From contig CAMZCW010000003.1 of assembly GCA_947305045.1 (NCBI GenBank), positions 1-56,255 of the forward strand: a stretch of DNA of 56,255 nt, written 5' to 3'. The translations under genes and the position numbers were made by a program. Shown here piece by piece: positions 1 through 6,167 of the stretch. The notes beneath the pieces are model-generated. The model did not search any database, had not been told where the DNA came from, and was given only the letters and a program-made list of their open reading frames with translations. Source of the stretch: an uncultured Bacteroidales bacterium (GTDB lineage Bacteria > Bacteroidota > Bacteroidia > Bacteroidales > UBA932). The number at the start of each line of letters is the position of its first letter. Position 1 is the stretch's first letter.

Positions 1-87
1 CGTAAAAATGCGATTCTTAGAGGCTTCGAAAAACGGATCCTTTTTCAGCGGCCTCAGGGAAAAATCGGACCTGCGCCATTGGGCTTA

Positions 88-188
88 CCGACCTGTTCCA
101 TCCATGCTACTGACCTGTTCCATCCATGCTACTGACCTGCGCCATCCATGCTACTGACCTGCGCCATCCATGCTACTGACCTGCGCCA
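88..188. repeat. 22-bp tandem repeat, about 4.6 copies
   Basis: Four complete 22-bp units (88-109, 110-131, 132-153, 154-175) and a partial unit to 188 follow one another without spacers. The first two units read CTGTTCCA at the core and the later ones CTGCGCCA. A diverged partial unit lies at 69-80. Direct repeat clusters occur at the ends of IS21-type elements, but no transposase is visible in the window, so the origin is unknown. Confidence 0.8.
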
Positions 189-477
189 CAGACTTCCCGT
201 ATCGGTCCCAAACGCCGCAAGGGGAAGGGTGGCACCTTCGCTCAGCTGGCGGAAACGGGCCGGCGCCGGTCGCTTGACCGTCCAACTCGTCCTTTTACGG
301 GCACTTCGGCCCGTAACGTCCTCAAACAATGTCCGTCATGCCCGTCTTCGTTCCCTCAGGCCTGATGACTGGCGTCATCGGCCTTCCGTCTCTCATCCGG
401 GCACCGCTCCCTGCACTATCCTCACGCGCATGCCCGTTTCCGCCCATTCGCTCCGGCGCTCACCCTTCCCCTACCAC

Positions 478-508
478 GAGATTCCTCGGCTACCCTCGGG
501 ATGACAAG
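478..508. repeat. Dispersed repeat, class I (GAGATTCCTCG...GGGATGACA)
   Basis: This copy starts GAGATTCCTCGGCT and ends CTCGGGATGACA. It is the reverse complement type of the element at 56034-56060, with a few substitutions. A truncated 13-bp version, GAGATTCCTCGGC, occurs at 1765-1777. The family is intergenic here. Confidence 0.5.
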
Positions 509-558
509 ATGCCCGGTCGGAGCCAGGCAGAACAGAAAGAGCGAAGCGCTGACGCACC

Positions 559-1677
559 CTAAGGTTGTCGAAGCCAAAGCCCCATGACGGGATCGGCCAA
601 AATCGTTTTTCCCGCTTCCATGGAAAGAAGGCCCTTATCCAGCAACGATTTCCTTGTAGCCACAGAAGATGCGGATGAACCCAGTTTATATTTGCTGATG
701 ATCTCGGATGTAGAGAATCCGTCGTGAATACCATTAGCCACGGCCATGAGAAATCGCATTTGCACCGGAGTGAGTGTCTCTGTCCGGCTCTCGAAAAGGG
801 CTGTATTCTGAACAATTAACTCCTCGATTCCATTTTGGATATCCTCTTCTGCCACCTGCTCTCCAGAAAAGAGGAAAACATACCAGCAAAGCTGTTGTAC
901 ATAGGAAGAATGAAAATCCACCGTCTGGCAAATCCGCTCTATCTGTTCCTCTGAAATTGACTTGCCTGCAGATGAAAATTTCCCATAGATAAAGTCCTTC
1001 CAATACGGAAGCGGGATTCGTTTTAGATAGATAATATCACCAAATTTATAGAAGGGCTTGGACTCCTCATCAAACAAGCCCTCCATCATATGCTTCTTAC
1101 TGCCAAAAAGGCAATAAGTAACCCTTCGCTGGTTTTGCCATATACCTCTGAGCATCTTCTGAAAGGTCAGGGAATCGTCGAATAGCGCAATCTGCTGAAA
1201 TTCATCGATGCACACAACAATCTCTGTATTCTTTTTCTCTGCTATTCGTTGGGGAAGGGACAGGATTGCCTCCATCGGGGCCATCTCTTTGGATACTCCC
1301 AAGTCCAAGTCCAACTTGCTCTGCTGGTCCGGAGCCAAGCGGATTCCAACATTGATTCGCTCCAGGAAAGACTTTATATTTTCCCAGATATCTTCCACTG
1401 CCGACGCAGTTTGCTTCAGAACCGCATTGGCCAGGATTTCACAAAAATCGGCCGGAGTCTTGGCCTTGAAAACATCTATAAAGACATACAGTTTCTCCTC
1501 TTTTCGACTCTCGGCAATGACTTTTTTTACAAGCGATGTCTTCCCCCACCTCCGGGGAGAGATGATGAACGTATTGATGCCTGCGGAAAAATTGGCGGAC
1601 AATCTGGCCGACTCCATTTTCCTGTCCGTGAAGGATAAACCTTCCACAGGCTTACCAAAAACAAATAATTGCTCCAT
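559..1677 (-). CDS. AAA-type ATP-binding protein (ATPase_2 family)
   Basis: This is a 372-residue P-loop ATPase of the archaeal-type ATPase_2 family, which is common in Bacteroidales and of unknown physiological role. The Walker A-like loop PRRWGKTS is at residues 41-48 and the Walker B segment ending in CIDEF at about 153-160. The C-terminal 80 residues read like a winged helix, as is usual for the family. There is no signal peptide, so it is cytoplasmic. It stands alone on the minus strand, with the start at 1677. A TACTTTTG promoter box lies 16 bases upstream, next to repeated TTAGTAAAT motifs. ATPase function is well supported by motifs; the cellular target is not known. Confidence 0.85.
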   Translation of the reverse strand: MEQLFVFGKPVEGLSFTDRKMESARLSANFSAGINTFIISPRRWGKTSLVKKVIAESRKEEKLYVFIDVFKAKTPADFCEILANAVLKQTASAVEDIWENIKSFLERINVGIRLAPDQQSKLDLDLGVSKEMAPMEAILSLPQRIAEKKNTEIVVCIDEFQQIALFDDSLTFQKMLRGIWQNQRRVTYCLFGSKKHMMEGLFDEESKPFYKFGDIIYLKRIPLPYWKDFIYGKFSSAGKSISEEQIERICQTVDFHSSYVQQLCWYVFLFSGEQVAEEDIQNGIEELIVQNTALFESRTETLTPVQMRFLMAVANGIHDGFSTSEIISKYKLGSSASSVATRKSLLDKGLLSMEAGKTILADPVMGLWLRQP

Positions 1678-1693
1678 TTCACATCATTTTCCG

Positions 1694-1749
1694 CAAAAGT
1701 AAACAATTATTTAGTAAATTACAACTTAGTAAATGGGTTCTTACTAAAT
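1694..1749 (-). promoter_or_regulatory. Promoter and operator-like repeats of the ATPase gene
   Basis: On the minus strand a TAnnTTTG box (TACTTTTG) sits at 1701-1694. Immediately upstream are two direct copies of TTAGTAAAT (1711-1719, 1726-1734) and an inverted copy, giving perfect 9-bp arms ATTTAGTAA (1709-1717) and TTACTAAAT (1741-1749). This resembles an operator over the promoter, perhaps read by the winged helix of the ATPase itself (inference). Confidence 0.5.
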
Positions 1750-1810
1750 ATGCGCCTCAGCGGGAGATTCCTCGGCAAGGATGTCCAGGACTAGACACCA
1801 GTGTGCTTAA

Positions 1811-1851
1811 ATCACCTCAATATCACCCGAGGCAATCCAACCCTGGCGGCC
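1811..1851. repeat. 41-bp direct repeat, left copy (candidate attachment site)
   Basis: These 41 bases are identical, in the same orientation, to 48801-48841, which encode the C-terminal residues GRQGWIASGDIEVI of the batD/E protein on the minus strand. Here the copy has no gene attached. It ends with its own TAA stop just outside the repeat. The arrangement of an intact gene end at one side and only its tail at the other is typical of integration into a gene 3' end. Confidence 0.65.
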
Positions 1852-1906
1852 TCGCTAGATCACCTTGATGTCAGAAGCGGAAATTATAGCCTGTAGGGGA
1901 TAATTT

Positions 1907-2020
1907 TGAGCCGAATGCGAAGAGGAGGGGGGCTTATGGATAATCTTATACCTATAATATATAATGCCGGCAGTAATTCTTATAAGAGTTGGGAATGGTT
2001 CTTTGAACGTGTTTTAATTC
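1907..2020 (+). pseudogene. Remnant of an AAA/PD-(D/E)XK gene paralogous to 6168-7943
   Basis: Reading from 1918, the translation RRGGGLMDNLIPIIY aligns with EVRSGLMDNLLPLVY in the middle of the intact protein at 6168-7943, and some similarity continues for about 20 residues, including a phenylalanine-arginine pair. Directly in front, at 1907-1916, is TGAGCCGAAT, the same 10-mer found four times in front of the intact gene. The simplest reading is that a second copy once stood here and lost everything between its operator and its mid-section. The fragment then runs into promoter module 1. The case rests on a short similarity, so confidence is moderate. Confidence 0.45.
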
Positions 2021-2142
2021 GGCTGGTTCGGTTGGATAGAATATATGCCATTACAGACATCTGTAGTGGCATTTTCTTGTTTAAAATGGTTTTAATTTGA
2101 ATTGCTGTGTATTCCTTTTGCAAAGGAAGCTGGGTAATTTTG
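2013..2142 (+). promoter_or_regulatory. Promoter module 1 (upstream of small ORF and lipoprotein)
   Basis: In order: TTTAATTCGG (2013-2022), a strong hairpin (2045-2072), TTTAATTTG (2091-2099), GTGTATTCC (2107-2115), exactly 19 bases, then TGGG directly followed by TAATTTTG (2135-2142). The same order and nearly the same spacing occur at 9517-9645, 36897-37037 and 38623-38763. Confidence 0.6.
2045..2082 (+). terminator. Hairpin with T-rich tail inside promoter module 1
   Basis: Arms ATGCCATTACAG (2045-2056) and CTGTAGTGGCAT (2061-2072) pair over 12 bp with one G-T pair and a 4-base loop, followed by TTTCTTGTTT. It could terminate transcription coming from the left, or be a structural part of the module, since weaker hairpins sit at the matching place in modules 2 and 4. 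Confidence 0.5.
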
Positions 2143-2172
2143 TGGAGGAAACGCGACAAATAACCACAGAAT

Positions 2173-2316
2173 ATGAAAATGCAAAACAAAACCAAAAGAG
2201 CGTACCTGACGCCGCAAACTGAAGCGGTGTTTGCTACTACAGAGCAGATTATCTGCGGATCCCCCTTTCCTACTAGTGCCACCCTGGACGATTGGGATGT
2301 TGAAGAGATAGATTAA
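2173..2316 (+). CDS. Small acidic-tail protein, 47 residues
   Basis: This short ORF begins at ATG 2173, about 30 bases after a good promoter box, and ends 13 bases before the next lipoprotein gene. The product has a basic start, a YLTPQTEAVF segment, EQIICGS at about 25-30, and the acidic tail LDDWDVEEID. It has the same plan as the ORF at 38802-38951, which also sits under the same kind of promoter and before a paralogous lipoprotein. Such 45-60 residue proteins, with a Y-x-x-P-x-T motif and an acidic aromatic tail, are frequent and mostly unannotated in Bacteroidales. There is no signal peptide. Function is unknown. Confidence 0.65.
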   Translation: MKMQNKTKRAYLTPQTEAVFATTEQIICGSPFPTSATLDDWDVEEID

Positions 2317-2329
2317 AAAAACGGCCGCT

Positions 2330-4423
2330 ATGAAAAAGTTATTTATCCTTTTGACTGCCGCCGCTTTTGTGGCCGCAGTTTCCTGCAACAAAGAAGTTGT
2401 TCCCGAGGTCGTTGAAGATCCTACTCCGGAACAGGAGCAGACTCAGACCCTTAAAAATCCCATTACCCTTTCCTTTACGGCCGATGCTTTGACGAAGGTG
2501 AGCCTTTCCGATGAAAATGCAGGGAATAATAAGACCGCCGTCTGGGACGAGAATGACCAGATCAAGATTATATGGTATGCCGGCGGAGCTATGGGAAGTG
2601 CTACGGCTACGGCCAGCACACATGGAGGTGCTTCCACCACTTTCACGGCCACTGTAGAAGATGCAGAGTACTACTATGCCGTGTATCCAAGTACGCTGGC
2701 CGTCAGTCTGGACGGAGAAGGAAACTTCAGCGTGACCTTCGCGCAGAATGCCGCCTGCCCTACTTCGTTCAGCGACGCTGCATACTATGCCGCGAAGACA
2801 ACCAAGGCGGCAAAAGATTTTGCCTTCCATCCCATATCCACCATCATTAAGTTCCAGGTGGAGGATACAGACGCTACATCAGTTTATTGCCGTCTGCTCA
2901 ATCAAGGCATTGCCAACCTCAGGGGGGCTGTTCCCGTTACCTTTGATGGGTCTTTCAATACTAGTGTTGGAGTACCGGCGTCAGGGAAACAGGCTAATGT
3001 AGAGGTGACAGTGACTGGCGCTAATACATATTATCTGCCTCTTCCGGCTACCGGAGAAACGGCTAGCTATCCGTCGTCGGCAACGCAAAGTGACGGCTTC
3101 CTTCTGCGGATTAAGAAGGGAAGTTCATGGCTGCCCGCCGCTTACTGGTCTACGGCCATCACACTCACTCCCGGGAAAATGTACAGTCTGAGCAAATCTG
3201 TAGATGCCAAAGCATACACGGCTTATTATGTATCCCCTACAGCTGATGGCACAGGAGACGGACGCACGGACGCAAAGCCGCTTACGATGGCTCAGCTTGC
3301 TGCAATGGTTCCGTTCCACGATGAAACCCAGGCTGCGTCCAATATCCTTGACGGCGCAACCATTTACCTCCTTGGAGACAACAGCAACGCTTATACCACT
3401 GCCATTCCCGCGTCTACTGGAACTGTGGCTCACTCTTATACTATTGTAGGCGGCTCCATCAGTGCGACAACGACTATAGCCACCACGGAATCGTCTACTT
3501 TCAACAATGCCAAGGCAACGGTGTCTTTGGAGAATATTACTTTCTCCGGCTGCACCTCGGATGCTGCCGTAAAAATCCTGGCAGGTAAAGTGAGATTTAA
3601 TAATTGCATCTTCTCTGGAAACAATTCCGGGAAAGCCTACGCCGGAGCAATTTATGTCCCTTCTGGCCAATATAGTCCAACAATCTATATCAATTCCTGC
3701 CGTTTTATTGACAATGCTGGAACTCAAAACGGGCGAGCCATTTACATCAACACTACAAGTACTCCAACTGTAAAAGATGAGAAAAAAACTTACTACTTCG
3801 CTTCTCTCTGTATAAACAATTCCTATTTTTATGATTCCACCACACTAAACACTAAAAACTCGAATTTTAGTTTAATATGTTGCAAAGGAAAAACGATCCT
3901 TCTTAATTCCACTCTTGTAGGCACTATTGGAAGCAATGCATGGGGATCATATGCCTTAGGATGCCACAAAAACCACGAAGACCCGCATGGCTGTCTGGTG
4001 CTTAACAGTGTAATTAAAAATAAAGCAAGTGTTTATAAAACATCAATTTATATTAAGAGCAGTAATTATTACGCGGATTTTAAGAGCACCCTTGGTAGAA
4101 TTAAATATGTAGATATAACTGACGAACAGATAGCGGCGCAAATTACTACCGATAATCTATACACCGATGCCGAGGCAACGTTTACAGGTTACACCTGGAA
4201 TGGAACTACTCCTGATGGCTTTACAAAGCAAAACAAGGATCAAATAACTGCTGTGCTGGGCAGCAAGGATGGCAGCAACAAGGATGTTTATACGATTGCT
4301 TCAGACTTTGTCACATGGCTTAAAAGCATTAAATACAACGAGGGAGTAGATGATGCTTTATCGGTAGATATTGAAGGCCGTCACCGCAATGATCCATACT
4401 GGCCTGGCTGCTACCAGAACTAA
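2330..4423 (+). CDS. Fimbrillin-like lipoprotein with C-terminal parallel beta-helix
   Basis: A 697-residue surface-type lipoprotein. A signal peptide ends at the lipobox cysteine C19 (AAVSC). Residues 40-300 look like a fimbrillin domain, with a typical segment AVWDENDQIKIIWY. Residues 305-697 carry the repeated short strands and asparagine-rich turns of a right-handed parallel beta-helix (for example ENITFSGCTSDAAVKI, FNNCIFSGNNSG), as in polysaccharide-binding or lyase-like folds, but I see no catalytic motif. It ends WPGCYQN, matching the end of the paralog at 38965-41274 (CPGSYHQAWVQ). The small ORF upstream is probably co-transcribed. A surface adhesin or glycan-binding role is likely; an enzyme is not excluded. 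Confidence 0.75.
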   Translation: MKKLFILLTAAAFVAAVSCNKEVVPEVVEDPTPEQEQTQTLKNPITLSFTADALTKVSLSDENAGNNKTAVWDENDQIKIIWYAGGAMGSATATASTHGGASTTFTATVEDAEYYYAVYPSTLAVSLDGEGNFSVTFAQNAACPTSFSDAAYYAAKTTKAAKDFAFHPISTIIKFQVEDTDATSVYCRLLNQGIANLRGAVPVTFDGSFNTSVGVPASGKQANVEVTVTGANTYYLPLPATGETASYPSSATQSDGFLLRIKKGSSWLPAAYWSTAITLTPGKMYSLSKSVDAKAYTAYYVSPTADGTGDGRTDAKPLTMAQLAAMVPFHDETQAASNILDGATIYLLGDNSNAYTTAIPASTGTVAHSYTIVGGSISATTTIATTESSTFNNAKATVSLENITFSGCTSDAAVKILAGKVRFNNCIFSGNNSGKAYAGAIYVPSGQYSPTIYINSCRFIDNAGTQNGRAIYINTTSTPTVKDEKKTYYFASLCINNSYFYDSTTLNTKNSNFSLICCKGKTILLNSTLVGTIGSNAWGSYALGCHKNHEDPHGCLVLNSVIKNKASVYKTSIYIKSSNYYADFKSTLGRIKYVDITDEQIAAQITTDNLYTDAEATFTGYTWNGTTPDGFTKQNKDQITAVLGSKDGSNKDVYTIASDFVTWLKSIKYNEGVDDALSVDIEGRHRNDPYWPGCYQN

Positions 4424-4430
4424 GTTTTAG

Positions 4431-6062
4431 ATGATAATACGACGTTCAATAATGCTCGCCGCTATGCTGGCGGCGGGCATTTCTTGTTCCAAGGCAGACC
4501 AAAATGCTGTCCCTGACGGCCCCAAAGCCATAGTCAGTTTTGGCGCGACAGTACCGGAACCTGGCACAAGAATCGCTATGGACTCCGAGGGTAAGACCAC
4601 CTGGGTAGCAGGGGACAAGATCCAAATCTATTATGACGGAGGCTCCGTGACCGCCACTACGGAAGATTCAGGGGAGACCGCCACCTTCACCACCGGCGAG
4701 CCCATCCCCACGGATAAAGTTCTCTACTGCGCCATTTACCCCAGTACCCGCGAAGCCGCCTTCGACGGCAGTACCCTCACCGCGAACTATTGGCAAAACA
4801 GTCAGCCCGGGACCGTGTCCAAAAGCGCCATCTGTGTTGCATCCACTACTACAGCCGGCGGTGCACTGGCCTTCCACAATACGGGGGCTATGGTAATGTT
4901 TACCACCACCAGCAACAAAATTCATGAGGCCTATCTTACCATTGGTTCCAACACGTCGTCAACCGTTGTGGGAGCCAACGGGGAAGGGTCCGAGACGCCA
5001 TACGCCGCAGGTACCTACTACGTACCGGTTCCTGCGGGGACAGCCTCTACAGGCTTTGCCCTTCGCCTGAAAAACAACGACGGCGAAGACTATCCGGCCC
5101 TGCATAGACCCGCGTCGAGGAATTTTGAAGCAGGTCATGTCTATAACGTGGGTACCGTTGAGAATAAGGTCCTGGGGACGTCCGGCGCTGGCCTTAACGC
5201 TTTCCGCCTTATGAGCTTTAACATCTTGAGGGGAGACTTGAAAGGCCCCGACCATCTTTGGAGTGAGCGAAAGGACGCCTGCCTGGCGATGATTGCGGCG
5301 GACGCCCCGGATATCATCGGCCTACAGGAGTGCTCATCAATCCAGCGGGATAACATCCTCTCGGCCTTTCCCAAATATGGCGCGGTGGGGGTCTCTGTGA
5401 AAGGGGCCAAAATCACAGCCTATCCAGACGTGAGTTCCAATCCCATCCTTTATGACGGGAACAAATTCCTGCTGGAGCGCTGGGGAACATTCTGGCTGTC
5501 TGAAACGCCCAATACGGTGTCTAATACCTGGTATTACAACAAGCCCCGCACGGCCACCTGGGCCCAGTTCAGGGTAAAAGGAATGGATCTGCACTTTGTG
5601 TACATCTGCCTGCACCTGCAGGATAACAGTTCATCCATTGAAAATCAATATAAGGGCCAGGAATCTACTTACGGGCCGTTGTGCAGGGCCGAGGAAATTA
5701 ATGTGGTTACGGACTGGATTGATGCAAACAACCCTAATGGATATCCTGTTATCGTGAGCGGAGATTTCAATTCGGCCGGAACAGAGAGCTATTATTCCAC
5801 GCTCAGTTCTTCATTCTCCCTCGCCAGGCTTTCGGCCGATACGGCTGATACAGGACCAACTTTAAACAGTTTTACCGGATCACCCACCGGCACCATTGAC
5901 AATATCTTTTACACCTCGGGCCTGCACGCCGACGTATTTGCCGTGGATCGCAGCTCCTATGCCGGCGTTACCTACATATCGGACCACTATCCCGTGTACT
6001 GCGATTTCCGCTTCTTCACTGCGAATTCCGCCCTGGATGGTTGGGACGTAGAGGGTCTGTAG
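4431..6062 (+). CDS. Fimbrillin-like domain fused to EEP phosphodiesterase, lipoprotein
   Basis: A 543-residue lipoprotein with cysteine C19 (AGISC). Residues 25-250 resemble a fimbrillin domain (TTWVAGDKIQIYYDG). Residues 255-535 are an endonuclease/exonuclease/phosphatase (EEP) domain with MSFNILRGD (N264), GLQEC (E300), GDFNS (D445, N447) and SDHYPV (D518, H519), so the metal-binding and catalytic set is complete. The family includes nucleases, sphingomyelinases and inositol phosphatases; the substrate here is unknown, but the enzyme would work at the cell surface or in the periplasm. It follows the beta-helix lipoprotein by 7 bases. The EEP part is paralogous to 9670-10671. The tail ALDGWDVEGL recalls the small ORF at 2173. 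This domain combination is unusual. Confidence 0.85.
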   Translation: MIIRRSIMLAAMLAAGISCSKADQNAVPDGPKAIVSFGATVPEPGTRIAMDSEGKTTWVAGDKIQIYYDGGSVTATTEDSGETATFTTGEPIPTDKVLYCAIYPSTREAAFDGSTLTANYWQNSQPGTVSKSAICVASTTTAGGALAFHNTGAMVMFTTTSNKIHEAYLTIGSNTSSTVVGANGEGSETPYAAGTYYVPVPAGTASTGFALRLKNNDGEDYPALHRPASRNFEAGHVYNVGTVENKVLGTSGAGLNAFRLMSFNILRGDLKGPDHLWSERKDACLAMIAADAPDIIGLQECSSIQRDNILSAFPKYGAVGVSVKGAKITAYPDVSSNPILYDGNKFLLERWGTFWLSETPNTVSNTWYYNKPRTATWAQFRVKGMDLHFVYICLHLQDNSSSIENQYKGQESTYGPLCRAEEINVVTDWIDANNPNGYPVIVSGDFNSAGTESYYSTLSSSFSLARLSADTADTGPTLNSFTGSPTGTIDNIFYTSGLHADVFAVDRSSYAGVTYISDHYPVYCDFRFFTANSALDGWDVEGL

Positions 6063-6071
6063 CGCGTTTTT

Positions 6072-6153
6072 TGAGCCGAATTGTGAGCCGAATCGTGAAA
6101 ATTTGAGCCGAATGAGCCGAATGCAAGGAAAAATAATTATCTTTGCATTCGGC
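6072..6153 (+). promoter_or_regulatory. Operator-like array and promoter of the AAA/PD-(D/E)XK gene
   Basis: TGAGCCGAAT occurs four times (6072-6081, 6084-6093, 6104-6113, 6113-6122). The last copy forms the left arm of a perfect 11-bp inverted repeat, GCCGAATGCAA (6116-6126) and TTGCATTCGGC (6143-6153). A TATCTTTG promoter box (6138-6145) overlaps the right arm. A protein bound here would block the promoter. The gene 15 bases downstream has an N-terminal winged helix, so autoregulation is a reasonable inference. Confidence 0.6.
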
Positions 6154-6167
6154 CATTGGTTTTTAAT

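Larger units (their letters stand above)
1..558. other. Gene-poor left edge with repeats
   Basis: I see no convincing gene here. The stretch holds a 22-bp tandem repeat (88-188), a hairpin with 8-bp arms at 295-302 and 309-316, and a dispersed-repeat copy near 478-508. Open frames crossing it are short, have no recognisable domains and run through the tandem repeat, so I treat them as chance. Confidence 0.6.
1678..2172. other. Intergenic patchwork between the ATPase and the first small ORF
   Basis: This 495-base stretch has no intact gene. In order it holds the ATPase promoter, a truncated class I repeat, the 41-bp repeat, a second gene-tail-like sequence (minus strand, ending SDIKVI then a stop, about 1864-1890), the AAA/nuclease remnant (from 1907) and promoter module 1. 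Confidence 0.6.

Noticed and set aside
88..188. CRISPR-like array
   Set aside because: The 22-bp units abut each other without spacers, and no cas gene is near.
148..504. 118-residue open frame
   Set aside because: It begins inside the tandem repeat, has an odd composition rich in R and P, and shows no domain, signal or promoter.
1906..2100. 64-residue frame as an intact gene
   Set aside because: Its middle matches an internal part of a larger protein and its end runs through the hairpin of promoter module 1, so it is a remnant.
2173..2316. RiPP precursor peptide
   Set aside because: No modification or export genes are nearby, and the plan fits the common small acidic-tail proteins of Bacteroidales better.
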